Below, one piece after another: positions 8,101 through 15,822 of a DNA stretch of 47,125 bases (positions are counted from its first letter, which is position 1; each line of letters begins with the position of its first letter). The stretch is from HGM04593 sp045612305 (lineage in GTDB: Bacteria; Bacteroidota; Bacteroidia; Bacteroidales; Bacteroidaceae). The stretch is from contig JAZKYU010000031.1 in the NCBI GenBank assembly GCA_045612305.1, positions 1-47,125 on the forward strand, in the 5' to 3' direction. Position numbers and translations under genes: made by a program. The notes beneath the pieces are model-generated. The model made no database searches and was not told the DNA's origin. It saw nothing but the letters and a program-made list of their open reading frames with translations.

Positions 8101-8877
8101 CTCGAGTGCCTAACGCGCTACGGCAACCTCTACCAAACAGACAAGTCGTCGGCACAAAACACCCTTTTCGGAGCCGAAGAGATGCCCGAGATTCCCAAGC
8201 CCGAGGTACCTGAATGTGGTAGCTGGAGCACCCTAGAACGCCTCAACCGCGAGCGCGACCTTGTCGGTATATACCTGTCGGCCCACCCTCTCGACGACTA
8301 CACACTCATACTCAACGAGTTTTGCAACACAAAAGCTGCAGAGATGGCCGACCTTGAATCGCTCGTAGGTCGCAAAGTAACCTTCGGCGGCGTTGTTGCC
8401 GAAGCACCGCGCACAGGCTTCACCAAAAAAGGCAGCCCCTATGGAGTGGCAAAGATAGAAGACTTTTCAGGCACCGCCGAACTCTTCTTTTTTGGCGACG
8501 AGTGGATAAAAAGACAAAACTACTTTATCCCCGGCAACTTCCTATATATAAAAGGAACTTGCACACCGCGCCGCTGGGACCCCACAAAGTACGACTTTAG
8601 CGTAGGCAGCATAGAGCTTATGCCCGAGATAAAAGACAAGATGGTAAAGAGCATCACAATATCCTTCGATGTTATGAGCCTCACCGACGATATATACGAG
8701 TGCATAATAGACTACGCCGAGAAGCACCCCGGCAACAGCAAACTGCGCATAAACATAAAAGATTTTGAGCACGAGTTTACACTAGAACTCTTCTCAAAAA
8801 CACACGACATAACCGTTGAATACGAATTTTTGGAATACTTGAAAACACTAACAAACGTAGAATATCAACTCAACTAA
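5182..8877 (+). CDS. dnaE: DNA polymerase III alpha subunit
   Basis: Replicative polymerase, 1231 residues. Order of domains: PHP domain at the N-terminus (HLHVHSQYS at about 5-13, ITDHGN near 45), palm with VGPGRGSAAGS around 424-434 and the catalytic aspartates in PDIDVDFDD at 465-473, fingers, a helix-hairpin-helix segment near 895-915 (GLCAVKGVGESA), and an OB fold around 1065-1140. It starts at MHDFVHLHVH; an in-frame ATG 23 codons upstream gives a tail unlike DnaE. It lacks a DnaQ-like exonuclease domain, so it is DnaE and not PolC. trxA follows after 21 bases. Isoleucine is mostly ATA here. Confidence 0.97.
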   Translation: MHDFVHLHVHSQYSILDGQASVPRLVDKAIADGMRGVAITDHGNMMAIKEFFNYVNKKNKGKSDEEKFKPIIGCEVYVAERRLFNRELKEDMRGHHLILLAKNATGYHNLVKIVSKAWSEGYYYNPRTDKAEIEKYHEGLVCCSACLGGEIPQLLMKGETEKAEEVALWYKSIFGDDFYLELQLHKASIERANHEVYPLQVEVNRQLEELGKKCGIKLICSNDVHFVDEENAEAHDRLICLSTGKDLDDPKRMLYSKQEWFKTKAEMNEMFGYVPEALTNTVEICDKVEFYTIDSAPIMPTFAIPEDFGTEELYRQKYTHEDLFNEFTRDEKGNVVLSQDEAEKKIKKLGGYDKLYRIKLEGDYLRKITYDGARKCYSEPFEQELTDRIDFELHIMKTMGFPGYFLIVQDFIRAAREELGVSVGPGRGSAAGSVVAYALGITRVDPIKYDLLFERFLNPDRISLPDIDVDFDDDGRGRVLNWVTEKYGQEKVAHIITYGTMATKLAIKDVARVQKLPLDESNRLCKAIPDRLPDGKKMNLPNAIAAVPELREAEASPNPILRDTIKYAKMLEGNVRNTGVHACGTIICRDDITDHVPISVAEDKETGEKMLVTQYEGSVIEETGLIKMDFLGLKTLSVIKEAIENIRQSLKIDVDIDTIPIDDPLTYELYSKGNTIGTFQFESPGMQKYLRELQPTTFEDLIAMNALYRPGPMDYIPDFIQRKHDPTLVQYDIPCMEKYLKDTYGITVYQEQVMLLSRLLADFTRGESDTLRKAMGKKMKDKLDELKPKFINGGKANGHPEKTLEKIWADWEKFASYAFNKSHATCYSWVAYQTAYLKAHYPSQYMAGALSRNLDKITEITKLMQECKSMNINVLGPDVNESHRKFSVNKKGDIRFGLCAVKGVGESAVQSIIDEREANGPFTSVFDFVERVNLTACNRKNLECLALSGAFDELPGDISREQYLACNSKGEQFLECLTRYGNLYQTDKSSAQNTLFGAEEMPEIPKPEVPECGSWSTLERLNRERDLVGIYLSAHPLDDYTLILNEFCNTKAAEMADLESLVGRKVTFGGVVAEAPRTGFTKKGSPYGVAKIEDFSGTAELFFFGDEWIKRQNYFIPGNFLYIKGTCTPRRWDPTKYDFSVGSIELMPEIKDKMVKSITISFDVMSLTDDIYECIIDYAEKHPGNSKLRINIKDFEHEFTLELFSKTHDITVEYEFLEYLKTLTNVEYQLN

Positions 8878-8898
8878 TAACTTTAAAAATACGAAATT

Positions 8899-9216
8899 AT
8901 GGCATTTATCGTAACAGACGAAAATTCACAGGAATTTATGGCAACAAGCCTCCCCATCGTTCTCGATTTTAGCGCAACCTGGTGCGGTCCCTGCAAACAG
9001 CTTGCCCCCATCATCGAAGAGCTGGCAACCGAGTACGAAGGCCGCATCGCGGTAGCAAAATGCGACATCGAAGAGGCGTGCGACCTCACAGCCGAGTACG
9101 GCATACGCAACGTGCCCACAGTAATCTTTATCAAAGACGGGCAGATTGTAGACAAATTTGTAGGCTCTAAATCAAAAGCCGATGTACAAGCCAAGTTCGA
9201 AGCACTTTTAGGATAA
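8899..9216 (+). CDS. trxA: thioredoxin
   Basis: Cytoplasmic disulfide reductase, 105 residues with no signal peptide. The redox site WCGPCK has Cys29 and Cys32, and the cis-proline lies in RNVPTVIF near residue 75. Length and motif are those of classical thioredoxin. It follows dnaE by 21 bases and precedes a small acidic protein gene by six bases; all three end at the terminator at 9584-9617. Its isoleucine codons are mainly ATC, in contrast to the ATA-rich dnaE just upstream, as expected if trxA is highly expressed. Confidence 0.95.
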   Translation: MAFIVTDENSQEFMATSLPIVLDFSATWCGPCKQLAPIIEELATEYEGRIAVAKCDIEEACDLTAEYGIRNVPTVIFIKDGQIVDKFVGSKSKADVQAKFEALLG

Positions 9217-9222
9217 ACAATT

Positions 9223-9543
9223 ATGCAAAACGACGAATTTAACATCGAAGACATAGACGACGAGAAGACCATCGCCTATATACGCGAGCGCTTGCCGCAG
9301 GATTTAAAAGAGAAATTCAGCGACGATGAGTTTTATTACTTCCTCGACACCATATACGACTATTACGACAAGAGCGGCATACTCGATGGTGGCGGCGAAT
9401 ATGTAGACATCGACATAGACGAGATTGCACGCTTCATCGCCAAAGAGGCAAAGAAGAACGGCATCGGAGACTTCGACCCCGAAGAGCTCTTCTTTATTGT
9501 TGAGGGCGAGCTTGCCTACAACGGTGTAATAGATGAAGAGTGA
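9223..9543 (+). CDS. acidic cytoplasmic protein, unknown function
   Basis: A 106-residue protein very rich in Asp, Glu, Ile and Tyr, with no signal peptide or membrane segment. Repeated DIDDE/DIDID-type acidic runs (about residues 10-15 and 62-68) alternate with amphipathic helices, for example RERLPQDLKEKFSDDEFYY. It is the third gene after dnaE and trxA, six bases after the latter and just before a terminator, so it is expressed with them. A similar hypothetical downstream of trxA seems to be common in Bacteroidales, but no function is known to me. Confidence 0.75.
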   Translation: MQNDEFNIEDIDDEKTIAYIRERLPQDLKEKFSDDEFYYFLDTIYDYYDKSGILDGGGEYVDIDIDEIARFIAKEAKKNGIGDFDPEELFFIVEGELAYNGVIDEE

Positions 9544-9583
9544 TTTTTGCTCGCAAAAATTATCGACAAGACAAGGAGCAAAC

Positions 9584-9617
9584 AAAAAAGATGCGAGAAT
9601 TCTCGCATCTTTTTTTG
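9584..9617 (+). terminator. terminator of dnaE-trxA operon (bidirectional)
   Basis: A perfect palindrome GATGCGAGAATTCTCGCATC (9590-9609) flanked by A6 on the left and T7 on the right. It can serve both the dnaE operon and the convergent NagB-fusion operon. Confidence 0.85.
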
Positions 9618-9637
9618 TTTATTATTGCTATACGTTT

Positions 9638-11560
9638 TTAGAGTAGCTTCACAAACATCTCGATAGCCTGATACTCGGGAAGGCCTATCTTGTCGAACAA
9701 CTGCGCAGTACCCTGCGTACGCTCTTCGGCACGCTGCCAGAACTCGCGAGCATCCTCGCCGGGGAAGGGAACAATATCCTTCTGCGACAGGTGGCGGAAT
9801 ATTGCGTGACGTTTGCGGATAAGTTCTTCGGGGCTCAAGGGAACCGCCATATCGGCAACAGCCAAGTCCCACTCTTGCCAAGCACCACGATAGAGCCATA
9901 TGTGGCACTCTTTTGCCCAAGGCTCGCCCTTCACCTCTTCCCAAGCACGCAACACAGCCTCTATACATACACGGTGTGTGCCGTGGGGGTCGGTGAGGTC
10001 GCCTGCGGCGTATATCTGGTGAGGCTTAACCTCCTGCATAAGTTTCTTAACAATCTCAATGTCGGCATCGGACAATTGCCCCTTCTTTATACCTCCCGTC
10101 TCGTAGAAAGGCAGGTTTAGGAAGTGTGCGTTTGTTCTGTCGTCAAGACCTATAGAGCGACAAGCTGCACGCGCCTCGGCACGGCGTATAGCACCCTTAA
10201 GGTCGAGAAGAGCACGCGGCTCGGGCTCACCGGGTTTTTTGTTTGCTATAATCTCTCGCACCTCATCGAAACGGTCACCAAAGCCCATCTCGCGAGCTGT
10301 GTCAATGTTTTGCAGCACCACATCGTCGTACACCGCCACGTTACCCGATGTCTCGTAGGCTACGTGAACATCGTGTCCTTGTTCTATGAGGCGATTAAAA
10401 GTGCCACCCATAGAGATAACATCGTCGTCGGGGTGAGGCGAGAATATTATCACTCGTTTGGGGAAGGGTGTCGAAGGCACGGGACGTGTAGAGTCGTCGG
10501 CGTTGGGCTTTCCACCGGGCCAACCCGAAATTATATGCTGCACATCGTTGAATACACGGATATTCACCTGGTCGTATGTGTCGACACGCTCCAAGAGGTC
10601 GGAAAGAGAGTTCTTTATATAGTCTTGGTGGGTAAGCTTTAATATAGGTTTATCGACAACCTGGCAAAGCCATATAACTGCCTTGCGAATGAGTTTAGGT
10701 GTCCACTCTGCGGGGGGAGCTATGAGCCACGGCTCTTTCACGCGTGTAAGCTCCTGTGCAGCACCCTCATCGATAATAACCTGTACGTTACGATGCCCCT
10801 GCAAGTATGTTGCAGGATAACTTTCCGAAACCTCGCCCTCTATCAAGTTTTTTGCGATGGCGGTTTTCTCTTCTCCCCACATCATAAGCACTATTTTCTT
10901 TGCGCTCATAATTGTGTCCATACCCATAGTTATTGCTGTTTTAGGGACCTCGTTAGGGTCGGAGAAGAACTTGTTCTGTGTACGGCGGGAATTGTAGCTC
11001 AACTGCACAAGACGTGTTGTGGATTTTGAGTATGTACCGGGCTCGTTAAAGCCTATCTGTCCAAGCTCGCCCACGCCCACAATCATCAAATCTACCTGCC
11101 CACGCACCATCTGTTCGTAGCTCTTGCAATACTCATTCACCTGCTCACGAGGCACAGTACCGTCGGGGAAGAGAACATTTTTGGGGTCAACATCGACATA
11201 TTTCAGAAAATCCTCGTAAACGCGGTGATTGCGGCTTTGAGGGTTCTCGGGCTTCATAGGGTAAAACTCATCGAGGCTATACACCTTAACGTTTTTAAAG
11301 CTCACCTCGCCCGCCTTGTATCTCTTAACAAGCTCGGCATAAAGGCCAAGAGGTGTGCGGCCTGTAGACAAGCCGAGCACAAAAAGGCCGTCGACTCTGT
11401 GGCTGTTTATCGCCTTAACCACAATATCGGCTGCGCGCTTCGCACCCTCATCGGCTGTGGGGCAGATGAGAGTAGATACTTTTTCGAACTTGCAGATGCT
11501 GTCCAGCGATGCAGAAACAGGCAACTCGCCAATCTTCGGAAGTACAAATTTTGAATCCAT
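9638..11560 (-). CDS. NagB-like sugar-phosphate isomerase/deaminase fused to PIG-L deacetylase
   Basis: A 640-residue two-domain protein. Residues ~30-285 form a glucosamine-6-phosphate deaminase-type fold with LGLSTGRTP (62-70) and SLDEFYP (95-101). Residues ~368-600 form a PIG-L/LmbE zinc deacetylase with SPHPDDD (374-380) and a later DPHGTHR zinc motif. Such fusions are annotated as glucosamine-6-phosphate deaminase in Bacteroidota. Plausible job: deacetylate GlcNAc-6-phosphate or a related sugar and isomerise/deaminate it. Odd: the NagB active-site segment GNDGHIAFNEP reads GELGQIGFNEP here, so the catalytic Asp and His are missing. Third gene after sulfatase and maturase (41-base gap). 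Confidence 0.85.
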   Translation of the reverse strand: MDSKFVLPKIGELPVSASLDSICKFEKVSTLICPTADEGAKRAADIVVKAINSHRVDGLFVLGLSTGRTPLGLYAELVKRYKAGEVSFKNVKVYSLDEFYPMKPENPQSRNHRVYEDFLKYVDVDPKNVLFPDGTVPREQVNEYCKSYEQMVRGQVDLMIVGVGELGQIGFNEPGTYSKSTTRLVQLSYNSRRTQNKFFSDPNEVPKTAITMGMDTIMSAKKIVLMMWGEEKTAIAKNLIEGEVSESYPATYLQGHRNVQVIIDEGAAQELTRVKEPWLIAPPAEWTPKLIRKAVIWLCQVVDKPILKLTHQDYIKNSLSDLLERVDTYDQVNIRVFNDVQHIISGWPGGKPNADDSTRPVPSTPFPKRVIIFSPHPDDDVISMGGTFNRLIEQGHDVHVAYETSGNVAVYDDVVLQNIDTAREMGFGDRFDEVREIIANKKPGEPEPRALLDLKGAIRRAEARAACRSIGLDDRTNAHFLNLPFYETGGIKKGQLSDADIEIVKKLMQEVKPHQIYAAGDLTDPHGTHRVCIEAVLRAWEEVKGEPWAKECHIWLYRGAWQEWDLAVADMAVPLSPEELIRKRHAIFRHLSQKDIVPFPGEDAREFWQRAEERTQGTAQLFDKIGLPEYQAIEMFVKLL

Positions 11561-11602
11561 ATTACTTTGGTTGTTAGTTATATTGTTATTGTCTATAAGT
11601 CT

Positions 11603-12847
11603 TTATCTTTTCCACTCCATAACACGTGCAGGCGGCTCACCCTTGTCGAGCATCGACTTCATATATCGCATATAAGGGTCGGTGTGACGGAAAAACATCT
11701 TATACCCCTCGCATAACACGTTCATATAGGGCTCCCCATTCTTTGCATAACCGAAGCGATGCTTGGGACACTCTCCTTTGCACAAAAAATAGTAGTTGCA
11801 ACGCTTGCACTCCATAGGAAGAGCCTCGCGTTTGTCGCGTCCAAAGGCCTGTTGTTCCTCACTCTTATACATATCCACGAGGCTCTTTTCGGCTATATTG
11901 CCCAAGCGATACTCAGGGTAGACAAAGTGGTCACACGAGTAAACATCGCCGTTATGTTCAACCACAAGGCCGTCGCCGCAGGTGTCGCAGAAGGCACACA
12001 ACGGTGGGGGCACGCCGCACCAGTTGGCAAGGGTTATATCGAAAAGTTGCACAAAACGGCTGCCTACATCGCGTTTCACCCACTCGTCGAACACGGCACA
12101 CATAAACTCGCCGTAACCGCGTGCGCTCACCGACCAAGGAGCCTCAACAGCCTCTTCCTCGTCGGGAGATACTATAAGCGGGCGATGCCCCGGACGCTCT
12201 TTTACATACTCTACCACGGGCAAAAACTGCATATAGCAGCTAAGCGTACGCAGGAATTTGTAAACCTCGGCTCCGCGCCCCTCACTACACTTGTTCACGG
12301 TAGAGAGGATATTAAAATCGACCCCGGTACGAGTGAACATATCAACGGCTTTCATCACGCGAGAGAAGGTGGGTGCACCACCACAGTCGCGACGGAAAGC
12401 GTCGTGTATATCCTCGGGGCCGTCGAGCGAGAGGCCGACGAGAAAACCGTTATCGGCAAAAAAACTACACCACTCTTCGTTCACAAGGATACCGTTTGTC
12501 TGCAAGGTGTTTTCAATTACCTTGTCACCTGCATACTTTTTCTGCAGCTCAACAGCTTTGCGCAAGAAGGGCAGGCCTGCCATCAAAGGCTCGCCACCGT
12601 GCCAACAGAAAGTAACAGTCTGCTGCGAAGCACCCTCGATGTACTGCTTTATATAATTCTCCAACAAGCCCTCGCTCATACGCGGCATAGCATTGTTGTA
12701 AATATCGGCTTTATCGCGGTAGTAACAATAGTTACAATCGAGGTTACACGCCGACCCTATCGGCTTCACCATAGTGCCGAAGGAGGGTGCGCGCCTCATC
12801 TTTGCAACATCGACGAGGTTTAAATTGTTCCTTTTGTTACTCTTCAT
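11603..12847 (-). CDS. anaerobic sulfatase-maturating enzyme (radical SAM)
   Basis: Converts the active-site Ser or Cys of sulfatases to formylglycine without oxygen. The 414-residue protein has the radical SAM cluster motif C34-x3-C38-x2-C41 (in CNLDCNYCYY) and a C-terminal SPASM domain with many cysteines (CGVPPPLCAFC, CDTCGDG, CKRCNYYFLCKGEC) for two auxiliary Fe-S clusters. The combination and length are those of the anSME family. It starts three bases after the sulfatase stop, which makes that sulfatase its obvious substrate; it may serve other sulfatases too. Confidence 0.93.
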   Translation of the reverse strand: MKSNKRNNLNLVDVAKMRRAPSFGTMVKPIGSACNLDCNYCYYRDKADIYNNAMPRMSEGLLENYIKQYIEGASQQTVTFCWHGGEPLMAGLPFLRKAVELQKKYAGDKVIENTLQTNGILVNEEWCSFFADNGFLVGLSLDGPEDIHDAFRRDCGGAPTFSRVMKAVDMFTRTGVDFNILSTVNKCSEGRGAEVYKFLRTLSCYMQFLPVVEYVKERPGHRPLIVSPDEEEAVEAPWSVSARGYGEFMCAVFDEWVKRDVGSRFVQLFDITLANWCGVPPPLCAFCDTCGDGLVVEHNGDVYSCDHFVYPEYRLGNIAEKSLVDMYKSEEQQAFGRDKREALPMECKRCNYYFLCKGECPKHRFGYAKNGEPYMNVLCEGYKMFFRHTDPYMRYMKSMLDKGEPPARVMEWKR

Positions 12848-12850
12848 CTT

Positions 12851-14422
12851 TTACTTTTCAATAAATTTCTCTTCGCCATAGAGCACCTGAAGCTCGCGCA
12901 AAGTACCCTTAAGGCTGTCGACTAGCTGCTCTGTGCCAGGAGCGCCGTATATGTTGTTAAGCTCGTTCTTGTCGGCAGCAAGGTCGAAAAGCTCCCACTC
13001 GCTGTAGTTCTCGCCATAAAAATGTATGAGTTTGTACTGCTCGGTGCGTATACCATAGTGAGGACGCACGGCGTGCTCGTCGGGGAACTCGTAGTAGTGA
13101 TAGTATAGAGCCTTGCGCTCGGGGTTCCAAGCCTCGCCCTTGAGAAGGGGAAGCAACGACTCGCCGTGTATATCCTCGGGTATCTCCACGCCGGCAAGGT
13201 CGAGTATTGTGGGGGCGTAGTCGATGTTCTGCACGAGTTGTGTAACATCGCCCTTAACGCCGCCGGGCAGACGCATAAGCAGAGGTGTGCGGAAAGACTC
13301 CTCGTACATAAAGCGTTTGTCAAACCAACCGTGCTCACCCATATAAAATCCTTGATCGGAGGTGTAGACGATGAGGGTGTTATCCATAAGACCGTTCTCC
13401 TCGAGATAGTCTAGCACGTAGCCCACGTTGCGGTCGACCGAGGTTATAACACGCAGGTAGTCGCGCATATATTGCTGGAATTTCCACTCATCGAGAGCCT
13501 TACCCTTGAGGCCTGCAGCCTTGAACTTTTCAATAACTTTGTCGTAGTGAGCATCCCAGGCGGCCTTTTGCTCGGCATCCATATTGTTGTATATTCTGCG
13601 GCCCCACTCTTCGAGGTCGGGGCGGCTGTGTACAGCGCTGTCCTTGTCGGCCATCTTAAGGTCGTACACAATATCCATATCGTTAGAGATTGACATCTTC
13701 TGCTGTGCGGCAGCTTTACGCCCCTCGTAGTTGTCGTAGAAGGTTTCGGGCAAGGGGAAGTTACTGTCGGCAAAGAGGGAGAGGTCGCAGGTATCGGGCA
13801 TCCAAGTGCGGTGGGGAGCCTTGTGGTGCAAAAGCAAGCAGAAAGGCTTGCTCTTGTCGCGTATAGAGTCGAGCCACTCAAGCGCGAGGTCTGTGGTTAC
13901 GTTTGTTGCGTAACCCTTGCGCTGCACCTTCTCACCGTTCTTTATGAAGGTTGGGTTATAATAGTCGCCCTGACCGATGAGTATATCCCAATAGTCGAAG
14001 CCTGTGGGGTCGGATGTAAGGTGCCACTTACCTATAACGGCTGTTTCGTATCCCTGTTTTTGCAACAACTTGGGATAGGTCTGCTGCCCCCCGTCGAACG
14101 AAGATTTGTTGTCGGTGAAGCCGTTGGCAAGGCTATGCTTGCCGGTGAGCATGCAAGCACGCGAGGGGCCGCTTATAGAGTTGGCCACAAAGCTGTTTGT
14201 GAAACGCACGCCATCGGTCGCTATGCGGTCGATGTTCGGTGTTTGAATATACGTAGTGTCATACGCACTCAAAGTTTGGTAAGAGTGGTCGTCGCACATA
14301 ATATAGAGAATATTCATCGGTTTTTCTTCCTTTTTTTCGTCGCACGAAACAAAGGGCATCATAGCACCGCCTGCCATAGAGAGGCAAAGAAGTTTTTTCG
14401 TTTTGTTGAAGATATCACCCAT
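12851..14422 (-). CDS. Ser-type sulfatase, exported lipoprotein
   Basis: An arylsulfatase-fold (S1 family) enzyme of 523 residues. The signal peptide ends in a lipobox with Cys27 (PFVSC). Metal ligands D44-D45 (CDDH) come next, then the formylglycine motif S84-G-P-S-R with L-T-G at 92-94. The modified residue is Ser, the form matured by anaerobic maturases, and the maturase gene follows immediately. The C-terminal part (HYGIRTEQYKLIHFY) resembles N-acetylglucosamine-6-sulfatases; together with the nearby GH20 and sugar kinase I infer a GlcNAc-6-sulfate substrate, but the specificity is not proved by the sequence. First gene of a three-gene operon. Confidence 0.9.
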   Translation of the reverse strand: MGDIFNKTKKLLCLSMAGGAMMPFVSCDEKKEEKPMNILYIMCDDHSYQTLSAYDTTYIQTPNIDRIATDGVRFTNSFVANSISGPSRACMLTGKHSLANGFTDNKSSFDGGQQTYPKLLQKQGYETAVIGKWHLTSDPTGFDYWDILIGQGDYYNPTFIKNGEKVQRKGYATNVTTDLALEWLDSIRDKSKPFCLLLHHKAPHRTWMPDTCDLSLFADSNFPLPETFYDNYEGRKAAAQQKMSISNDMDIVYDLKMADKDSAVHSRPDLEEWGRRIYNNMDAEQKAAWDAHYDKVIEKFKAAGLKGKALDEWKFQQYMRDYLRVITSVDRNVGYVLDYLEENGLMDNTLIVYTSDQGFYMGEHGWFDKRFMYEESFRTPLLMRLPGGVKGDVTQLVQNIDYAPTILDLAGVEIPEDIHGESLLPLLKGEAWNPERKALYYHYYEFPDEHAVRPHYGIRTEQYKLIHFYGENYSEWELFDLAADKNELNNIYGAPGTEQLVDSLKGTLRELQVLYGEEKFIEK

Positions 14423-14469
14423 AGAAAAAAATATTTATTCCTTTAGTTTTTTGTTTTTATCACTACCTA

Positions 14470-14477
14470 CAAATATA
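14470..14477 (-). promoter_or_regulatory. -7 element TATATTTG of the sulfatase operon
   Basis: Minus-strand match to TAnnTTTG, 47 bases before the sulfatase ATG. No convincing -33 TTG, so this rests on the -7 element alone. Confidence 0.45.
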
Positions 14478-14602
14478 AGTGTATTTTTATTAAAAGAATC
14501 TATATTTTTGTTTTTTTACAATAAATGTTGGCACTTATACACCAAACAACACAGATTCGTTGTTACACCACGCGGAACGCATCAAAATCCAGGTCTCTTA
14601 AA

Positions 14603-14649
14603 AAACAAAAACAGGCGACCAGGAAAACCTTGGAACGCCCGTTTTTGTG
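14603..14649 (-). terminator. terminator of the ROK kinase gene
   Basis: Read on the minus strand: ACAAAAAC-GGGCG, an inner hairpin CCAAGG-TTTT-CCTGG, then CGCC-TGTTTTTGT and a T-run. Placed just after the kinase stop, it separates the kinase transcript from the sulfatase operon. Confidence 0.7.
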
Positions 14650-14666
14650 TTAATATAAAGGCTGAA

Positions 14667-15629
14667 TTACTCTTTCCAGCCAAGAGCCGAAGCACCAAGC
14701 ACCGCTGCGTCGGCACCGGGAAGAGAAGATTTAAGCACCTTCACTTTGTTCTTCCACAAGAACACAACGTTCTCGTTCATACGTTTGCGTATGGGGTCGA
14801 GCAAAAGGTCGCCGGCATTAGCCAGGCCACCAAAGAGCACGATAGCCTCGGGAGCCGAGAAGGCGATAAAGTTGCAGAAAGCATCGCCAAGCACGTTACC
14901 TGTAAACTCAAATATCTCTTTTGCAAGTTCGTCGCCCTGCATAGCTGCATCGAAAAGCATTTTAGAGGTAAGCTCGTTTATGCACACATCGCGCAATATG
15001 CTGGGTTGGTCGCGCTCAACAAGCCACTTTTTGGCTGTGCGCACAATACCTGTAGCCGAAGCGTAGGTTTCCAAACAGTCGACACGGCCACAACCACACT
15101 GACGACCTTCGAGTACGGGAGCAGTAACGTGGCCAAGCTCACCTGCAAAACCGTCGTGACCATAAATAAGCTGCCCGTTAGCAACGATACCGCTACCAAC
15201 ACCTGTACCAAGAGTTATGTAGACAAAATCTTTCATACCCTGCGCAACACCGTACTTCATCTCGCCTATAGCGGCAGCGTTGGCATCGTTTGTTACCTTT
15301 GTGGGTATGCCTGTCTTTTTCTCCATAAGCCAGCCAAGAGGCACAATACCCTTCCAAGGGAGGTTGGCAGCATTCACTATTTCACCGGTATAATAGTTGG
15401 CCATAGGAGCGCCTATACCTATACCCTCTATCTTGCCCTCTGCACCACACTCCTCGGCAAGTCTTTTTATAACCGCTGCAAGGGTGTCTGTGTACTCCTC
15501 AATCTCGGGATGAGCCTGTGTTTTTGTTGTGTCGTCCTTTGCAAGGATGTTACCTTTTGCGTCGACAAGACCTATAACAGTATTTGTACCACCAAGGTCT
15601 ATTCCAATTACATACTTTTCTTTATTCAT
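14667..15629 (-). CDS. ROK-family sugar kinase (glucokinase / N-acetylhexosamine kinase)
   Basis: Phosphorylates a hexose at O6 with ATP. The 320-residue protein has the ATP-binding GIDLGGTNT loop at about 9-17, the ROK zinc motif with GELGHVTAPV followed by CGCGRVDCLE (around 165-190), and no helix-turn-helix, so it is an enzyme and not an Nag-type repressor. Family members include glucokinase and N-acetylglucosamine or N-acetylmannosamine kinases. Position between a sulfatase operon and a divergent GH20 hexosaminidase makes N-acetylhexosamine a plausible substrate; glucose cannot be excluded. Confidence 0.88.
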   Translation of the reverse strand: MNKEKYVIGIDLGGTNTVIGLVDAKGNILAKDDTTKTQAHPEIEEYTDTLAAVIKRLAEECGAEGKIEGIGIGAPMANYYTGEIVNAANLPWKGIVPLGWLMEKKTGIPTKVTNDANAAAIGEMKYGVAQGMKDFVYITLGTGVGSGIVANGQLIYGHDGFAGELGHVTAPVLEGRQCGCGRVDCLETYASATGIVRTAKKWLVERDQPSILRDVCINELTSKMLFDAAMQGDELAKEIFEFTGNVLGDAFCNFIAFSAPEAIVLFGGLANAGDLLLDPIRKRMNENVVFLWKNKVKVLKSSLPGADAAVLGASALGWKE

Positions 15630-15675
15630 ATTATGTTTGTTTAGTTATGTTACTCTCGAAAAACTTACACATCTG

Positions 15676-15683
15676 CGAATATA
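15676..15683 (-). promoter_or_regulatory. -7 element TATATTCG of the ROK kinase
   Basis: Minus-strand TATATTCG 46 bases before the kinase ATG, in the 193-base divergent region shared with the GH20 gene. No -33 at ideal spacing. Confidence 0.4.
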
Positions 15684-15775
15684 GAAAAAATTTCAAACAC
15701 AACACATACCCTGTTTAATAAAAAAACAAAAAAGGGAGTTATTTTGTCTTTTAAGCATTTGATATTACCTTTGCA

Positions 15776-15783
15776 ACAGATAT
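15776..15783 (+). promoter_or_regulatory. -7 element TACCTTTG of the GH20 gene
   Basis: Exact TAnnTTTG match 39 bases before the hexosaminidase ATG. No TTG 19-21 bases upstream. Confidence 0.5.
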
Positions 15784-15822
15784 ATAAAAGTACATTATAA
15801 CAGGACATAAAGACAATTAAGG

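Noticed and set aside
11759..12823. Long plus-strand frame opposite the sulfatase maturase gene
   Set aside because: It is an antisense frame that arises from codon bias; the minus strand has clear radical SAM and SPASM motifs and tight operon spacing.
14403..15644. 413-codon plus-strand frame opposite the ROK kinase
   Set aside because: It runs through the kinase terminator and promoter and lacks any motif; the minus-strand kinase is unambiguous.
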